DNA of 10,495 nucleotides from Desulfobacteraceae bacterium (GCA_023140455.1 JAGLLQ010000082.1:1-10495), one strand, 5' to 3'; positions 1 to 9,205 are shown, counted from the stretch's first letter. Notes: generated by a model not told the origin, from the letters alone. Translations and numbers: made by a program.

Positions 1-2
1 CC

Positions 3-43
3 AGTGATTCCAGATTTCGGTCATTTCCATATCTGATTTCGGG
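3..43. repeat. degenerate tandem repeats, possible IS21-type element end
   Basis: The octamer GATTTCGG occurs at 13-20 and again at 35-42, each preceded by a TTCC-containing stretch, giving two imperfect copies of a roughly 20-nt unit. IS21-family elements often carry several copies of such 20-nt blocks with CAGTGATTCC and a GAAATC/GATTTC core near their ends, where the transposase binds. The window starts inside the pattern, so no transposase gene, terminal dinucleotide or target duplication can be tested. It may be a real element end, a solo remnant, or chance similarity. Confidence 0.33.
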
Positions 44-53
44 CGATAATTAT

Positions 54-68
54 TTAGTGTTGCACTAA
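54..68. repeat. small perfect hairpin (6-bp stem, 3-nt loop)
   Basis: TTAGTG (54-59) and CACTAA (63-68) are perfect reverse complements around the loop TTG. The hairpin lies just past the IS21-like repeats and about 90 nt beyond the ClC stop codon. No T-run follows it on either strand, so it is not a convincing terminator. It could mark the junction of the putative element or be chance. Confidence 0.3.
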
Positions 69-156
69 GGATATCACCTATATGAGTAAGATTGTTTTTG
101 TTGGAATTGTCTCTGCTCAAACCCTAACACCCCAATAATTTATTATCGAATAATTA

Positions 157-1956
<1,800 letters not shown>

Positions 1957-2098
1957 ATATTAAGTCTTTGATTTTTATAGTTTATAAAAATGAATACTCA
2001 TATATCATGAATAAAAATCTAAATAAAGTGGAGGGTCATAATTAGGTGTGAATTAATGGTCTTCTATGTTTTTCTTATAAAAATAAATTACTTGATTC

Positions 2099-2509
2099 TT
2101 AAATTTTATACCAAACAATCGTTTTTTTGTTTTTTAACCTGATTGAACCATTGATTGGAATAGTGTTTGTCACAGGCTGGTAAAATATCACTATCTCAGA
2201 AGGATTCCCATCTATATCTTTGCAAAAAAAAGTCCATTCAATAATTGGTTCCTTTATATTTTTTTCCATTCCAGTTACGAACAATGTGTATGATTTATTA
2301 TTTCCGGTCCCAAAGATAATTTGATTATCATCAAATCCAATATATCTGTTTTTATACTGCGAATCATCAGTTTCCCAAATACCAATAAGAGCTGATGGGA
2401 GTATAGGAGAATAAGTTTGTTCACAAGCCGGGATAAAAAAAATAACAAGGGTAATTATAGTTATTAAAATTATTGTATCTTTATTTAATAATTGTTTTCC
2501 ACTCTTCAT
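2099..2509 (-). CDS. putative small lipoprotein of unknown function
   Basis: I do not recognise the family. From the ATG at 2509 the product is 136 residues; an in-frame TTG at 2527 would add six. The N-terminus has a lysine-rich start, a hydrophobic stretch (IILITIITLVIFFI) and then IPAC, a plausible but imperfect lipobox with the cysteine at residue 29, so export and lipid anchoring are likely. The mature part is rich in predicted beta strands and opens with a LIGIWETDDS segment, like many small lipocalin-like exported proteins. GGGA lies 5 nt before the ATG as a weak ribosome site; nothing better precedes the TTG, hence the ATG choice. It starts 45 nt after the HD-GYP stop codon on the same strand and may be the last gene of that operon. 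Its function is unknown; an envelope accessory of the neighbouring sensor is only a guess. Confidence 0.7.
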   Translation of the reverse strand: MKSGKQLLNKDTIILITIITLVIFFIPACEQTYSPILPSALIGIWETDDSQYKNRYIGFDDNQIIFGTGNNKSYTLFVTGMEKNIKEPIIEWTFFCKDIDGNPSEIVIFYQPVTNTIPINGSIRLKNKKTIVWYKI

Positions 2510-2554
2510 TGGTTTCCCATTGAACAAAATAGTTGTTAATTATTTTTTACTTCA

Positions 2555-4657
2555 TTAAATTGCTGCCAGGAATGCTTCAACAACTTTAGGATCAAAGTAT
2601 TTGCCTGTCTCAGCAGTAATCATTTCAATGGCTTTCCCTTCAACCCAACCATCACGATATGGTCTGTCTGATACAACAGCATCATAGACATCAGCAACAG
2701 CCAGTATCCTGGCACCTAATACTATGTCCTCACCTGCCAAGCCACAAGGGTATCCTTTTCCATTATATTTTTCATGATGCTGCAAAACTATTGGTATTAC
2801 ATCTTCATATGCATTTATCGGCTCAAGAATCCTGGCACCAATAAGAGAGTGATCTTTAATTTTGTTAAATTCATCATCAGTTAATTTATCTGGTTTATCA
2901 AGTATTGATAAAGGGATTCCTATTTTGCCGATGTCATGCAGATAAGCAGCACGTTGTAGGACTTCAAGCTCTTTGGGTGTAAAATCCATAACTTTAGCAA
3001 TTTTCAGTGCCAGGTCTGTCACCCTTTCAGAGTGACCAGCAGTCCATGTAGATTTTGCATCCACAGTCCTTGCTAATGCTTCTAATGTTCCTATGTTGAG
3101 TTTTTCCAGCTCTTCAATAAGGGATGAATTGGAAAGAGCTATCATTACTTGGTCTACTATTTGCCGTGCATGTTGTAATTCATCCTCGGTAAATGGCTTT
3201 CTCTTTGAATGACCAAGAGCAATGGTCCCTTTTAAAAGACCGCCATAAAACATAGGCAGGACTAAATAAGAATTCCCTGTCTGGTTGTCAGCTTTAGAAA
3301 GAAATGCAGGCCCGTTTTTACTGGTGTCAATTATTAAGTGTTTGGGGCTTAGAGACAAGGTCTTTTCATCTTCAGCAGTCATACGAAAAAATTCTTCCTT
3401 AGGCTTTCGTACTTTAATATCAGTTGATATATATGAATGAAAAATCTCCGGCTGTTTTTCAATTCGCAGGTTTACACTGATAGAATCGCAGGAAAAAAAA
3501 ACAAATATTCTTTTTAATGCTGTATAAATGATTTTTTTAGTGCTTAATGAAGACAATATTGTCCTGTCAATATCAGCTCTTGTTGTTAAAGCATCAAAAT
3601 GTCTGTTTAGCTGCTTGGACATTAAATTAAATGAATCTGCAAGCTCTTCAAATTCGTCATTACTTGTGACTATGACTGGATTATTAAAGTCCTGCTTTGC
3701 TACTCTTAAAGTTCCCTCTTTCAGTTTCTCCAGAGGCGCAAGGCTTTTACGGATATGGAATATACTTAAAAGCAGCACTATCCAGAAAAATAAAAGTATT
3801 ACAAAGGGAAAAGTTTTTTTAAATTTGGCAAGGGGAGCCATTGTATCAATGCTGTTGCTTCTTAAAATAACATTGAGGCTTGGCGCATGGAATCTTGATT
3901 TTAAGAAAAGAGACCAATAACTTACAAAATAGGTGTTGCTTCCATCTTGATATTCGAAAACTCGAGGTGTTGCTCCATATTTTTCCATCATGACACTATG
4001 CAGTATGTCACTGGTTGCAGGAAAGGAAGTAACCAGAACTCTTCTTACCTGGTCTACAATACAAAGGCCAGTAAGAGGTGGTAAAACATTTTCATATCCA
4101 ATGCCCCATAAATAAGTACTATTTACTTCTCCCACCAACACGTTTGAATTTTTATTATCAGGTGTGGTTTTCATAAGCATATATATTTTTGCAGGTGATT
4201 CGCTTTGACGGGCATCCTCAAAAAAAATACTTGTCCGGTCATTTTTAATATCCAATGCTCTATTGATAAAATCATCCGGGAGGTCATTAAATTTTCCGTA
4301 TAACAATTTAAACTCGCCAGATGGATTTATTAAAGCTAATGCATCAAAATTTTGTAATAAATTTTTATTATAATCTTTAGTTTGAGTTTTATCGGGAAAA
4401 TTTTTTCCATTTTTAGAACCCCATGAGACAATCAGTTGCATATTTGTTTCAAAAAATAAAGTTCTTTCATATATCGACATGCCATGTGCTTTTGCTGAAC
4501 TCTGGAGCCGCTTAAGGCTTTGATGCTTAAGTTGTCTTGAAACCTGAGCGTAAGAGAAAAACGCTAACACTATAATAGGTAAAATTGCGCAGAGAACAAA
4601 CATAACAAAAAATCTTTGAGCAACTTTGTTACGAAAGAATGGATCACCAATTTTCAT
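2555..4657 (-). CDS. membrane HAMP-GAF-HD-GYP cyclic-di-GMP phosphodiesterase
   Basis: Sensor enzyme of 700 residues predicted to hydrolyse cyclic di-GMP in response to an extracytoplasmic signal. Order: TM1 (about 16-38), a periplasmic Cache-like region (about 39-283, with FDALALINPSGEFKLLYG near 104-121), TM2 (284-302), HAMP (about 303-354), GAF (about 365-510) and HD-GYP (about 518-700). The catalytic set is complete: H542, HD at 574-575 within HDIGKIGIP, H603, HH at 627-628, GYP at 635-637 and D656, so an active metal-dependent phosphodiesterase is expected. The start is well supported: GGAGA lies 7 nt before the ATG (4665-4669, minus strand). It begins only 14 nt after the pseudopilin stop codon, so the two are almost certainly co-transcribed. 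Whether the GAF domain binds a ligand, and the identity of the periplasmic signal, cannot be read from the sequence. Confidence 0.94.
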   Translation of the reverse strand: MKIGDPFFRNKVAQRFFVMFVLCAILPIIVLAFFSYAQVSRQLKHQSLKRLQSSAKAHGMSIYERTLFFETNMQLIVSWGSKNGKNFPDKTQTKDYNKNLLQNFDALALINPSGEFKLLYGKFNDLPDDFINRALDIKNDRTSIFFEDARQSESPAKIYMLMKTTPDNKNSNVLVGEVNSTYLWGIGYENVLPPLTGLCIVDQVRRVLVTSFPATSDILHSVMMEKYGATPRVFEYQDGSNTYFVSYWSLFLKSRFHAPSLNVILRSNSIDTMAPLAKFKKTFPFVILLFFWIVLLLSIFHIRKSLAPLEKLKEGTLRVAKQDFNNPVIVTSNDEFEELADSFNLMSKQLNRHFDALTTRADIDRTILSSLSTKKIIYTALKRIFVFFSCDSISVNLRIEKQPEIFHSYISTDIKVRKPKEEFFRMTAEDEKTLSLSPKHLIIDTSKNGPAFLSKADNQTGNSYLVLPMFYGGLLKGTIALGHSKRKPFTEDELQHARQIVDQVMIALSNSSLIEELEKLNIGTLEALARTVDAKSTWTAGHSERVTDLALKIAKVMDFTPKELEVLQRAAYLHDIGKIGIPLSILDKPDKLTDDEFNKIKDHSLIGARILEPINAYEDVIPIVLQHHEKYNGKGYPCGLAGEDIVLGARILAVADVYDAVVSDRPYRDGWVEGKAIEMITAETGKYFDPKVVEAFLAAI

Positions 4658-4671
4658 ATTTTTATCTCCAT

Positions 4672-5154
4672 CTAGTAGTCAGAAACAGATCCCACAAATT
4701 GTCCGTTATTAGCACGAACGATATCATCTCTGCTGGCTTTTGCTGTAAAAGGAGAGATGCTTATACCATCTTTCCCTCTACTGAAAAGGTCAAAATCAGT
4801 GTTAACCGGGACTAAGAAATGATCTTTACGGAGTAACCCTTGGGGGGTGCCCGCAACAGGTAGATAGTTATAAGGTCTATCCCATGCATCTCTCAGGTTT
4901 CCGAGCCCTATGGCATTAAGATTAGCAGGAAATGTATTATTATCTATATAAAATAAGAACAATTCTTTTTCAATTGTTTTTATATCTGATATGCATTGAG
5001 CTATTTTTGCCCTTTCTCTATAATTTATATAATTTGGGATAGCAATACCAGCCAAAGTACCGAGGATAGCAATAATAATCATCAACTCAATAAGAGTGAA
5101 GCCAAGGTTGCTACTAAAATTCGTAAATAATTTTAGGCATCTAACTATCTTCAT
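4672..5154 (-). CDS. GspG-like pseudopilin (type IV pilin-like protein)
   Basis: Exported protein with a type III prepilin signal. From the ATG at 5154 (160 residues) a short basic leader ends in ...SSNLG, followed by FTLIEL: cleavage after Gly18, N-methylated Phe as +1 and Glu at +5, then a hydrophobic helix to about residue 40. The C-terminal half has the layout of major pseudopilins: an [11 protein letters not shown] segment and a FSRGKDG...DDI segment matching the calcium-binding loop of GspG proteins. A TTG at 5163 would lengthen the leader by three residues; neither start has a strong ribosome site, GGGT (about 5169-5172 on the minus strand) being better spaced for the TTG. No other type II secretion or pilus genes are in the window, so it looks like a stand-alone pseudopilin. 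It is the first gene of the operon with the HD-GYP protein, 14 nt downstream. Confidence 0.88.
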   Translation of the reverse strand: MKIVRCLKLFTNFSSNLGFTLIELMIIIAILGTLAGIAIPNYINYRERAKIAQCISDIKTIEKELFLFYIDNNTFPANLNAIGLGNLRDAWDRPYNYLPVAGTPQGLLRKDHFLVPVNTDFDLFSRGKDGISISPFTAKASRDDIVRANNGQFVGSVSDY

Positions 5155-5195
5155 GTCGTTCAAAATTTACCCGTCAATACGCGCGATTAAGTTAG

Positions 5196-5213
5196 CATAA
5201 AATATAATTTATG
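5196..5213. promoter_or_regulatory. 18-bp near-palindrome upstream of the pseudopilin operon
   Basis: CATAAAATATAATTTATG reads as an inverted repeat with eight of nine pairs matched; the single mismatch is the third base pair from the centre. It lies about 42 nt upstream of the pseudopilin ATG, a natural operator position. It is entirely A/T apart from its end bases, so chance occurrence in AT-rich DNA is possible. Confidence 0.33.
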
Positions 5214-5223
5214 TGTATATTGC

Positions 5224-5252
5224 ATACTGTCATATGGATTATGCTGTGTCAA
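5224..5252 (-). promoter_or_regulatory. weak candidate leftward promoter for the pseudopilin operon
   Basis: On the minus strand a perfect TTGACA (5252-5247) is followed after 17 nt by CAGTAT (5229-5224), a poor -10 matching three of six consensus bases; TATGCA 20 nt away is the other option. A start near 5217 would put the near-palindrome at 5196-5213 just inside the transcript. The weak -10 suggests an activator is needed, or that the real promoter is elsewhere. Confidence 0.25.
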
Positions 5253-5291
5253 TAATTTATTATAAATTCAGGCATTTCTATCTGCTGCAAT

Positions 5292-5351
5292 AACACCTTT
5301 GAAGTGATATTGACATGGAATAAAAATGGCTATAAAATAAGAAAAGGTGTT
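5292..5351. repeat. 9-bp perfect inverted repeat bracketing the rightward promoter
   Basis: AACACCTTT (5292-5300) and AAAGGTGTT (5343-5351) are perfect reverse complements, 51 bp centre to centre, close to five helical turns. The left arm lies 9 nt upstream of the -35 and the right arm covers the expected transcription start, so the arms bracket the promoter exactly. This arrangement suits two operator half-sites bound by a dimer or looped together. No regulator gene is visible in the window. Confidence 0.45.
5310..5338 (+). promoter_or_regulatory. sigma70-type promoter for the binding protein-kinase operon
   Basis: A consensus -35 TTGACA (5310-5315) is followed after exactly 17 nt by TAAAAT (5333-5338), five of six matches to TATAAT. 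The expected start is near 5345, giving a leader of about 95 nt before the ATG at 5440. This is the clearest promoter in the window; such strength together with the flanking inverted repeat suggests repression rather than activation. Confidence 0.65.
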
Positions 5352-5352
5352 G

Positions 5353-5362
5353 ATCGTACGAT
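5353..5362. repeat. 10-bp perfect palindrome in the early leader
   Basis: ATCGTACGAT is self-complementary and lies just downstream of the expected transcription start and one base past the right arm of the 9-bp inverted repeat. Its position suits an operator, but a 10-bp palindrome is expected about ten times by chance in a window of this size, so the evidence is mainly positional. Confidence 0.25.
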
Positions 5363-5369
5363 TAATTAA

Positions 5370-5443
5370 AAGGAGAATGTATTAATTTAATATTTTCAAA
5401 TTCTCAATTAAATTTCAGGTGCCAAAATCAGGATAAAAAATGA
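5370..5443 (+). promoter_or_regulatory. leader with orphan Shine-Dalgarno and possible coupled micro-ORF
   Basis: AAGGAG at 5370-5375 is the strongest ribosome-site match on this strand but no standard gene uses it. The ATG at 5377 is only one base away and opens ATG-TAT-TAA. At normal spacing (5381) an ATT codon opens a 20-codon frame that ends with TGA at 5441-5443, overlapping the binding-protein ATG as ATGA. An 8-bp AT-only inverted repeat (5384-5391 with 5407-5414) lies in the same stretch. This could be a leader peptide with a rare start codon, a standby ribosome site, or a relic. Confidence 0.25.
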
Positions 5444-6621
5444 GCCGGCTTATAAATTACATTTTAGTTGGTTTAATGCTCATATTGACTTTATTCCTGG
5501 TTGATGTCTGTGCACAAGATGCATTTAAAACAACCCCCCTGACAAATCATGGTAAAAAGTGGCGTATTGGGTACCTTGAAGGTGGTGCGTATTCAAATTA
5601 CCAGTCAATTTTAAAAGCTATGATAGAAAGCTTAATGAATTCAGGCTGGATAGAGCGTGCATCAATTCCAAAATGCAAGAATGAAAGCGAGACTCTGACA
5701 TTATGGAATTTCCTTTCAACAAAAATCAAAAGTAACTATCTCACATTCCCTGCTGATGCCTATTATTCTTCAAACTGGGATAATACTTTACGTCAGAAAA
5801 TTGGGACGGATTTGATAAGAAGATTAAAGATTAGAAATGATATTGATCTTATGTTAGCTTTTGGTACATGGGCGGGGCAGGATCTTGCAAATAATAAACA
5901 CAGCACTCCTACCATGATTTTATCATGTTCTGATGCTGTTTATTCAGGCATAATAAAAAGTGTTGAAGATTCAGGATTTGATCACATACATGCCTGGATC
6001 GATTCAAAAAAAACTAAGCGACAGATTCGTTTGTTTTATGAAATCGTAGGATTTAAAAGATTGGGTTTGCTTTATGAGAATGATTTGGATGGGAGATCAT
6101 ATTCTGCAGTAGAAGCTGTACTAAAATTGTCAAAAGAATTGAATTTTGAGGTGATTGAATATCATCTGCCATTGGATGTTGGGGGTATTGCTCAAGAAGA
6201 AATAGAGTTGGTAAAAGGGTATGAATTGATTGCTCCCAGAATTGATGCAATGTTTATAACTGATTATGGGGGGTTGACAAAGAAGAATATTAAAAAGCTT
6301 TTGACGCCATTGTTTGAATATAAAGTGCCAAGCTTTGCTCAAACAAGATACGACCTTGTAAAACATGGTATTTTAATGAGTGCTGGCAGGGCAAATTTTA
6401 ATGCTGATGCAAAGTTTTATGTCCAGACTTTCTCAAAAATATTAAATGGAGCTAAACCAGGGAGTCTTCCTCAGGAATTTGCAAGTCCTCTTAAAATAGC
6501 TGTGAATTTGGAAAGTGCAAAAAAAGCAGGTTTCAGATTGCCAATAGATATCCTTTCAGGTGCATATGAGATACATGAAACAATAGCTGACATAGCTCAA
6601 AACATTAAAGAGATAGAGTAA
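5440..6621 (+). CDS. periplasmic ABC_sub_bind-type solute-binding protein
   Basis: Exported protein of 393 residues. A signal peptide is clear: basic start, hydrophobic core ILVGLMLILTLFLV, and likely cleavage after VCA at residue 25. The mature part fits the two-lobed ABC_sub_bind fold (Pfam PF04392): a first strand KWRIGYLEGG, a DLMLAFGTWAGQDLA segment around residues 136-150, a hinge-region LGLLYENDLDGRSY segment, and a late DAMFITDYGGL strand where related proteins line the ligand cleft. The start is fixed by an in-frame TAA 6 nt upstream and AGGA at 5430-5433, six nt before the ATG. It is the first gene behind the strong promoter, and the histidine kinase follows after 57 nt. No permease or ATPase gene is present, so a sensory role, presenting ligand to the kinase, is more likely here than transport. 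The ligand is unknown. Confidence 0.85.
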   Translation: MSRLINYILVGLMLILTLFLVDVCAQDAFKTTPLTNHGKKWRIGYLEGGAYSNYQSILKAMIESLMNSGWIERASIPKCKNESETLTLWNFLSTKIKSNYLTFPADAYYSSNWDNTLRQKIGTDLIRRLKIRNDIDLMLAFGTWAGQDLANNKHSTPTMILSCSDAVYSGIIKSVEDSGFDHIHAWIDSKKTKRQIRLFYEIVGFKRLGLLYENDLDGRSYSAVEAVLKLSKELNFEVIEYHLPLDVGGIAQEEIELVKGYELIAPRIDAMFITDYGGLTKKNIKKLLTPLFEYKVPSFAQTRYDLVKHGILMSAGRANFNADAKFYVQTFSKILNGAKPGSLPQEFASPLKIAVNLESAKKAGFRLPIDILSGAYEIHETIADIAQNIKEIE

Positions 6622-6678
6622 AAGTTCATAGAAAGACAGTTCAGGTAATAATTTGTATAAATATTTGGGAAATCGTAA

Positions 6679-9180
6679 ATGTTTAAAACAATTCGATCAA
6701 AAATGCTCTTACTTGTTGTCTCGGTCATTACTCTCATTTCAGTGACATTGATATTTATTACAATCAGCAATTTTCAAAGAGAGATGACAGACCAGCATAA
6801 AAAATTCATCAAAGAAACTCTTTCTTCAACCATGCGTATTATTGATAATAAGTATAATGAGCTTTTATCATATGAAATTGATTTTATAAGTGATCAACGA
6901 TCACTAATGGCAAATGTTGGAACAAGTATTCTTGCCATGATTGACTCTTTTTATGATTTGCAGGATAAAGGTTTGCTTTCTGAAAAGCAGGCTAAAGAAC
7001 TTTGTCTTATTGAATTAAGAGAGTATCGTTATCAAAATGATAAATATTTTTTTGCCTATGACATGAACCTGATTGGATTGTCACATCCTGATAAAGAGAT
7101 GATTGGTGAAAGATGGTCAGGGTTTGAGGATCTGAAAAAAAGAGATGCCTTAGATTCGATCAGAGATGCAATACAAACTGAAAAAAGTATTTTTACTGTT
7201 TTTATGTGGCCACGGCTTAAAGGCAAGAGACAGGTAAAACAGATGGGTTATTTCTTATATTATCCTAAATGGAAATGGATTGTTGGAACTACGTATGAGT
7301 TGGGACATCTTGAAAAAATTTCTCTGAATAAAGAAAAAAACACTCTTGTTTATATTAATAAAACAATAAGTAAGATGAAATTGAACAACACTGGTTGCAT
7401 TTTTATTTTTAATGGTTCGGGTAAAATAATAATTCATACTTCTGACATGAATAATCTTGAGCGGCACCATGCTGGAGAAACAATCAACAAATTGGTGCAA
7501 GAGCGGTTAATAAAAGCAGCTGATGACCCTGAAACATCAATTGAATATTTTTGCAGCAAAAAGGATCAAAAAGATAAGATAAATATTGCCTATGTTAATT
7601 ATTATAAATACATGGATTGGTATGTTGTCGCTCTTGCTGATAAACAAGCATTACTAAAACCTGTTTCTGATATTGCAAAGAAACAGTATTTGATTCTTTT
7701 GATAGTTTTATTTTTTGGAATTGCAGTTGCTGTTTTTATTAGTAGGAAAATATCCTACCCTCTTTCATTGCTAACTCGATATTCTATAAATTTATCAAAT
7801 AAAGATTTGAAGGTAAGGGATAATAAATTCCTGGAATCTATTAGATCAGAAAGCCAAAGTGATGAAATTAAGCAATTAGCAAATGCGTTTGCCTACATGG
7901 AATCAGAACTTGGAAAAAATATCAGGAATTTAGAAGATTATCAGAAAAATTTGGAAGAACTGGTCGACATAAGAACAAAAGAACTGACAGATACAAATAA
8001 AAGCTTAAAAAATGAGATTGTTGAACGGAAAAGGGCTGAGCAAAAGCTTAGTGAAAGTGAGAAAAAATACAGGTATCTTTTTGTGAATGCTCCATCAGGA
8101 ATGTTTGAAGTTGATTTGGTTCACAGCAGGTTTGTCAGTGTTAATGAAATTATGTGTGAATATTCAGGCTACTCAGAGCATGAATTTCTCTCCATGAATC
8201 CTTTGGATCTTTTAACAAAAGAGAGTAAAGACCTTTTTGTAGATAGGTTTGAAAAAGTATCTGCAGACAGGAGATTAACTGATAGTGTTGAATACAATAT
8301 AGTAAAAAAAGACGGTCAAGAATTGTGTGTTCTTTTGAGTAATGATTTTATCTATGAAAAAGAGCAGTTGATAGGGGCAAGGGCTGTTGCTCATGATATA
8401 ACTGATCGTAAACAGGCTGAAGAAGAGAAAATACATGCTCAGAAAATTGCGGGTGAAAATGAAAAACTTGCATTGGTTGGGCAGATAGCAGGAAAGATGG
8501 CACATGATTTTAATAATGTTTTAGGTGTTATAATGGGGAATACTGAACTCTCACTTATTGAGTGTGAAGAAATTGAAACCAGAAAGACACTGGAGTTGAT
8601 TTTAGAGCAGACATTGCGAGGGAAAAATTTAACAAAGAATCTTGTTGCATTTGCCAAGGATCAGGAACTAAAGCAGGAATTCTTTATGATTAATGAAAAA
8701 ATTGATCTTGTTTTAAACCTGTTAAAAAAAGACCTTGAAGGGATTGAACTTTTTAAAGAAAATGCATCAGGATTGGCTGAACTGCTTGCTGATCCAGGGA
8801 TGATAGAGCATGCTCTTGTAAACCTGATCTACAACTCAATCCATGCTTTAAGCATCGTTGAAGACCCAAGGATCACCATTAGAACATACAGCTTTACAGG
8901 CAATATCTGTTTTGAGATTGAAGATAATGGCTGCGGGATCCCTGAAGAATATCTTGAGAGAATATACGAGCCTTCTTTCACTTTAAAGGGCATTAAAGAT
9001 GTGACAAGTTCATATAAAAAGCATATTAAGGGAACCGGATACGGTATGTCTAATGTAAAAAAATATATTGAACAGCACAAAGGTAATATTAAAGTTGCTT
9101 CAGAGCCTGCCTATGGTACAAAATTTACTGTTTGCCTGCCTGTAATAACTAAAGAATCAATAGAAGAGAGAAAGAATTAA
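6679..9180 (+). CDS. membrane sensor histidine kinase (Cache-HAMP-PAS-HisKA-HATPase)
   Basis: Kinase of 833 residues. Order: TM1 (about 9-30), a large periplasmic part (31-335) with two Cache-like modules, the first containing NDKYFFAYDMNLIGLSHPD (120-138) and PKWKWIVGTTYE (196-207) as in sCache_2 domains, the second IFIFNGSGKIIIHT (241-254) and WYVVALAD (314-321); then TM2 (about 336-355), HAMP (357-412), a coiled coil (about 412-460), PAS (about 462-575), a dimerisation domain with phospho-acceptor H609 in HDFNN, and an ATPase domain with N box around N719, DNGCG at 749-753 and GTGYGM at 785-790. All boxes look intact. It ends after the ATPase domain with no receiver, and no response regulator gene is in the window. 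The ATG has a weak GGGA site 8 nt upstream. Co-transcription with the binding protein is likely, and the pair probably senses that protein's ligand (inference). Confidence 0.94.
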   Translation: MFKTIRSKMLLLVVSVITLISVTLIFITISNFQREMTDQHKKFIKETLSSTMRIIDNKYNELLSYEIDFISDQRSLMANVGTSILAMIDSFYDLQDKGLLSEKQAKELCLIELREYRYQNDKYFFAYDMNLIGLSHPDKEMIGERWSGFEDLKKRDALDSIRDAIQTEKSIFTVFMWPRLKGKRQVKQMGYFLYYPKWKWIVGTTYELGHLEKISLNKEKNTLVYINKTISKMKLNNTGCIFIFNGSGKIIIHTSDMNNLERHHAGETINKLVQERLIKAADDPETSIEYFCSKKDQKDKINIAYVNYYKYMDWYVVALADKQALLKPVSDIAKKQYLILLIVLFFGIAVAVFISRKISYPLSLLTRYSINLSNKDLKVRDNKFLESIRSESQSDEIKQLANAFAYMESELGKNIRNLEDYQKNLEELVDIRTKELTDTNKSLKNEIVERKRAEQKLSESEKKYRYLFVNAPSGMFEVDLVHSRFVSVNEIMCEYSGYSEHEFLSMNPLDLLTKESKDLFVDRFEKVSADRRLTDSVEYNIVKKDGQELCVLLSNDFIYEKEQLIGARAVAHDITDRKQAEEEKIHAQKIAGENEKLALVGQIAGKMAHDFNNVLGVIMGNTELSLIECEEIETRKTLELILEQTLRGKNLTKNLVAFAKDQELKQEFFMINEKIDLVLNLLKKDLEGIELFKENASGLAELLADPGMIEHALVNLIYNSIHALSIVEDPRITIRTYSFTGNICFEIEDNGCGIPEEYLERIYEPSFTLKGIKDVTSSYKKHIKGTGYGMSNVKKYIEQHKGNIKVASEPAYGTKFTVCLPVITKESIEERKN

Positions 9181-9205
9181 TATAACCCTTGTTATAATTC
9201 CTTTT
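9181..9205. terminator. possible weak bidirectional terminator between convergent genes
   Basis: TATAAC (9181-9186) pairs with GTTATA (9191-9196) around a 4-nt loop in the 11-nt gap between the kinase and SDR stop codons. Rightward it is followed by ATTCCTTTTT; leftward by a T-rich stretch. The stem is short and AT-rich, so termination here would be weak, yet no other terminator candidate exists between these convergent genes. Confidence 0.25.

Noticed and set aside
2039..2057. TAATT...AATTA inverted repeat upstream of ClC as an operator
   Set aside because: Only five A/T pairs around a 7-nt spacer, expected by chance in this composition.
5163..5163. TTG start for the pseudopilin
   Set aside because: It is in frame and has a slightly better spaced GGGT, but the ATG three codons later gives a normal prepilin leader; kept only as an alternative.
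6622..6678. Terminator or promoter between the binding protein and the kinase
   Set aside because: No stem-loop with a T-run and no recognisable -35/-10 pair, so the two genes are treated as one operon.
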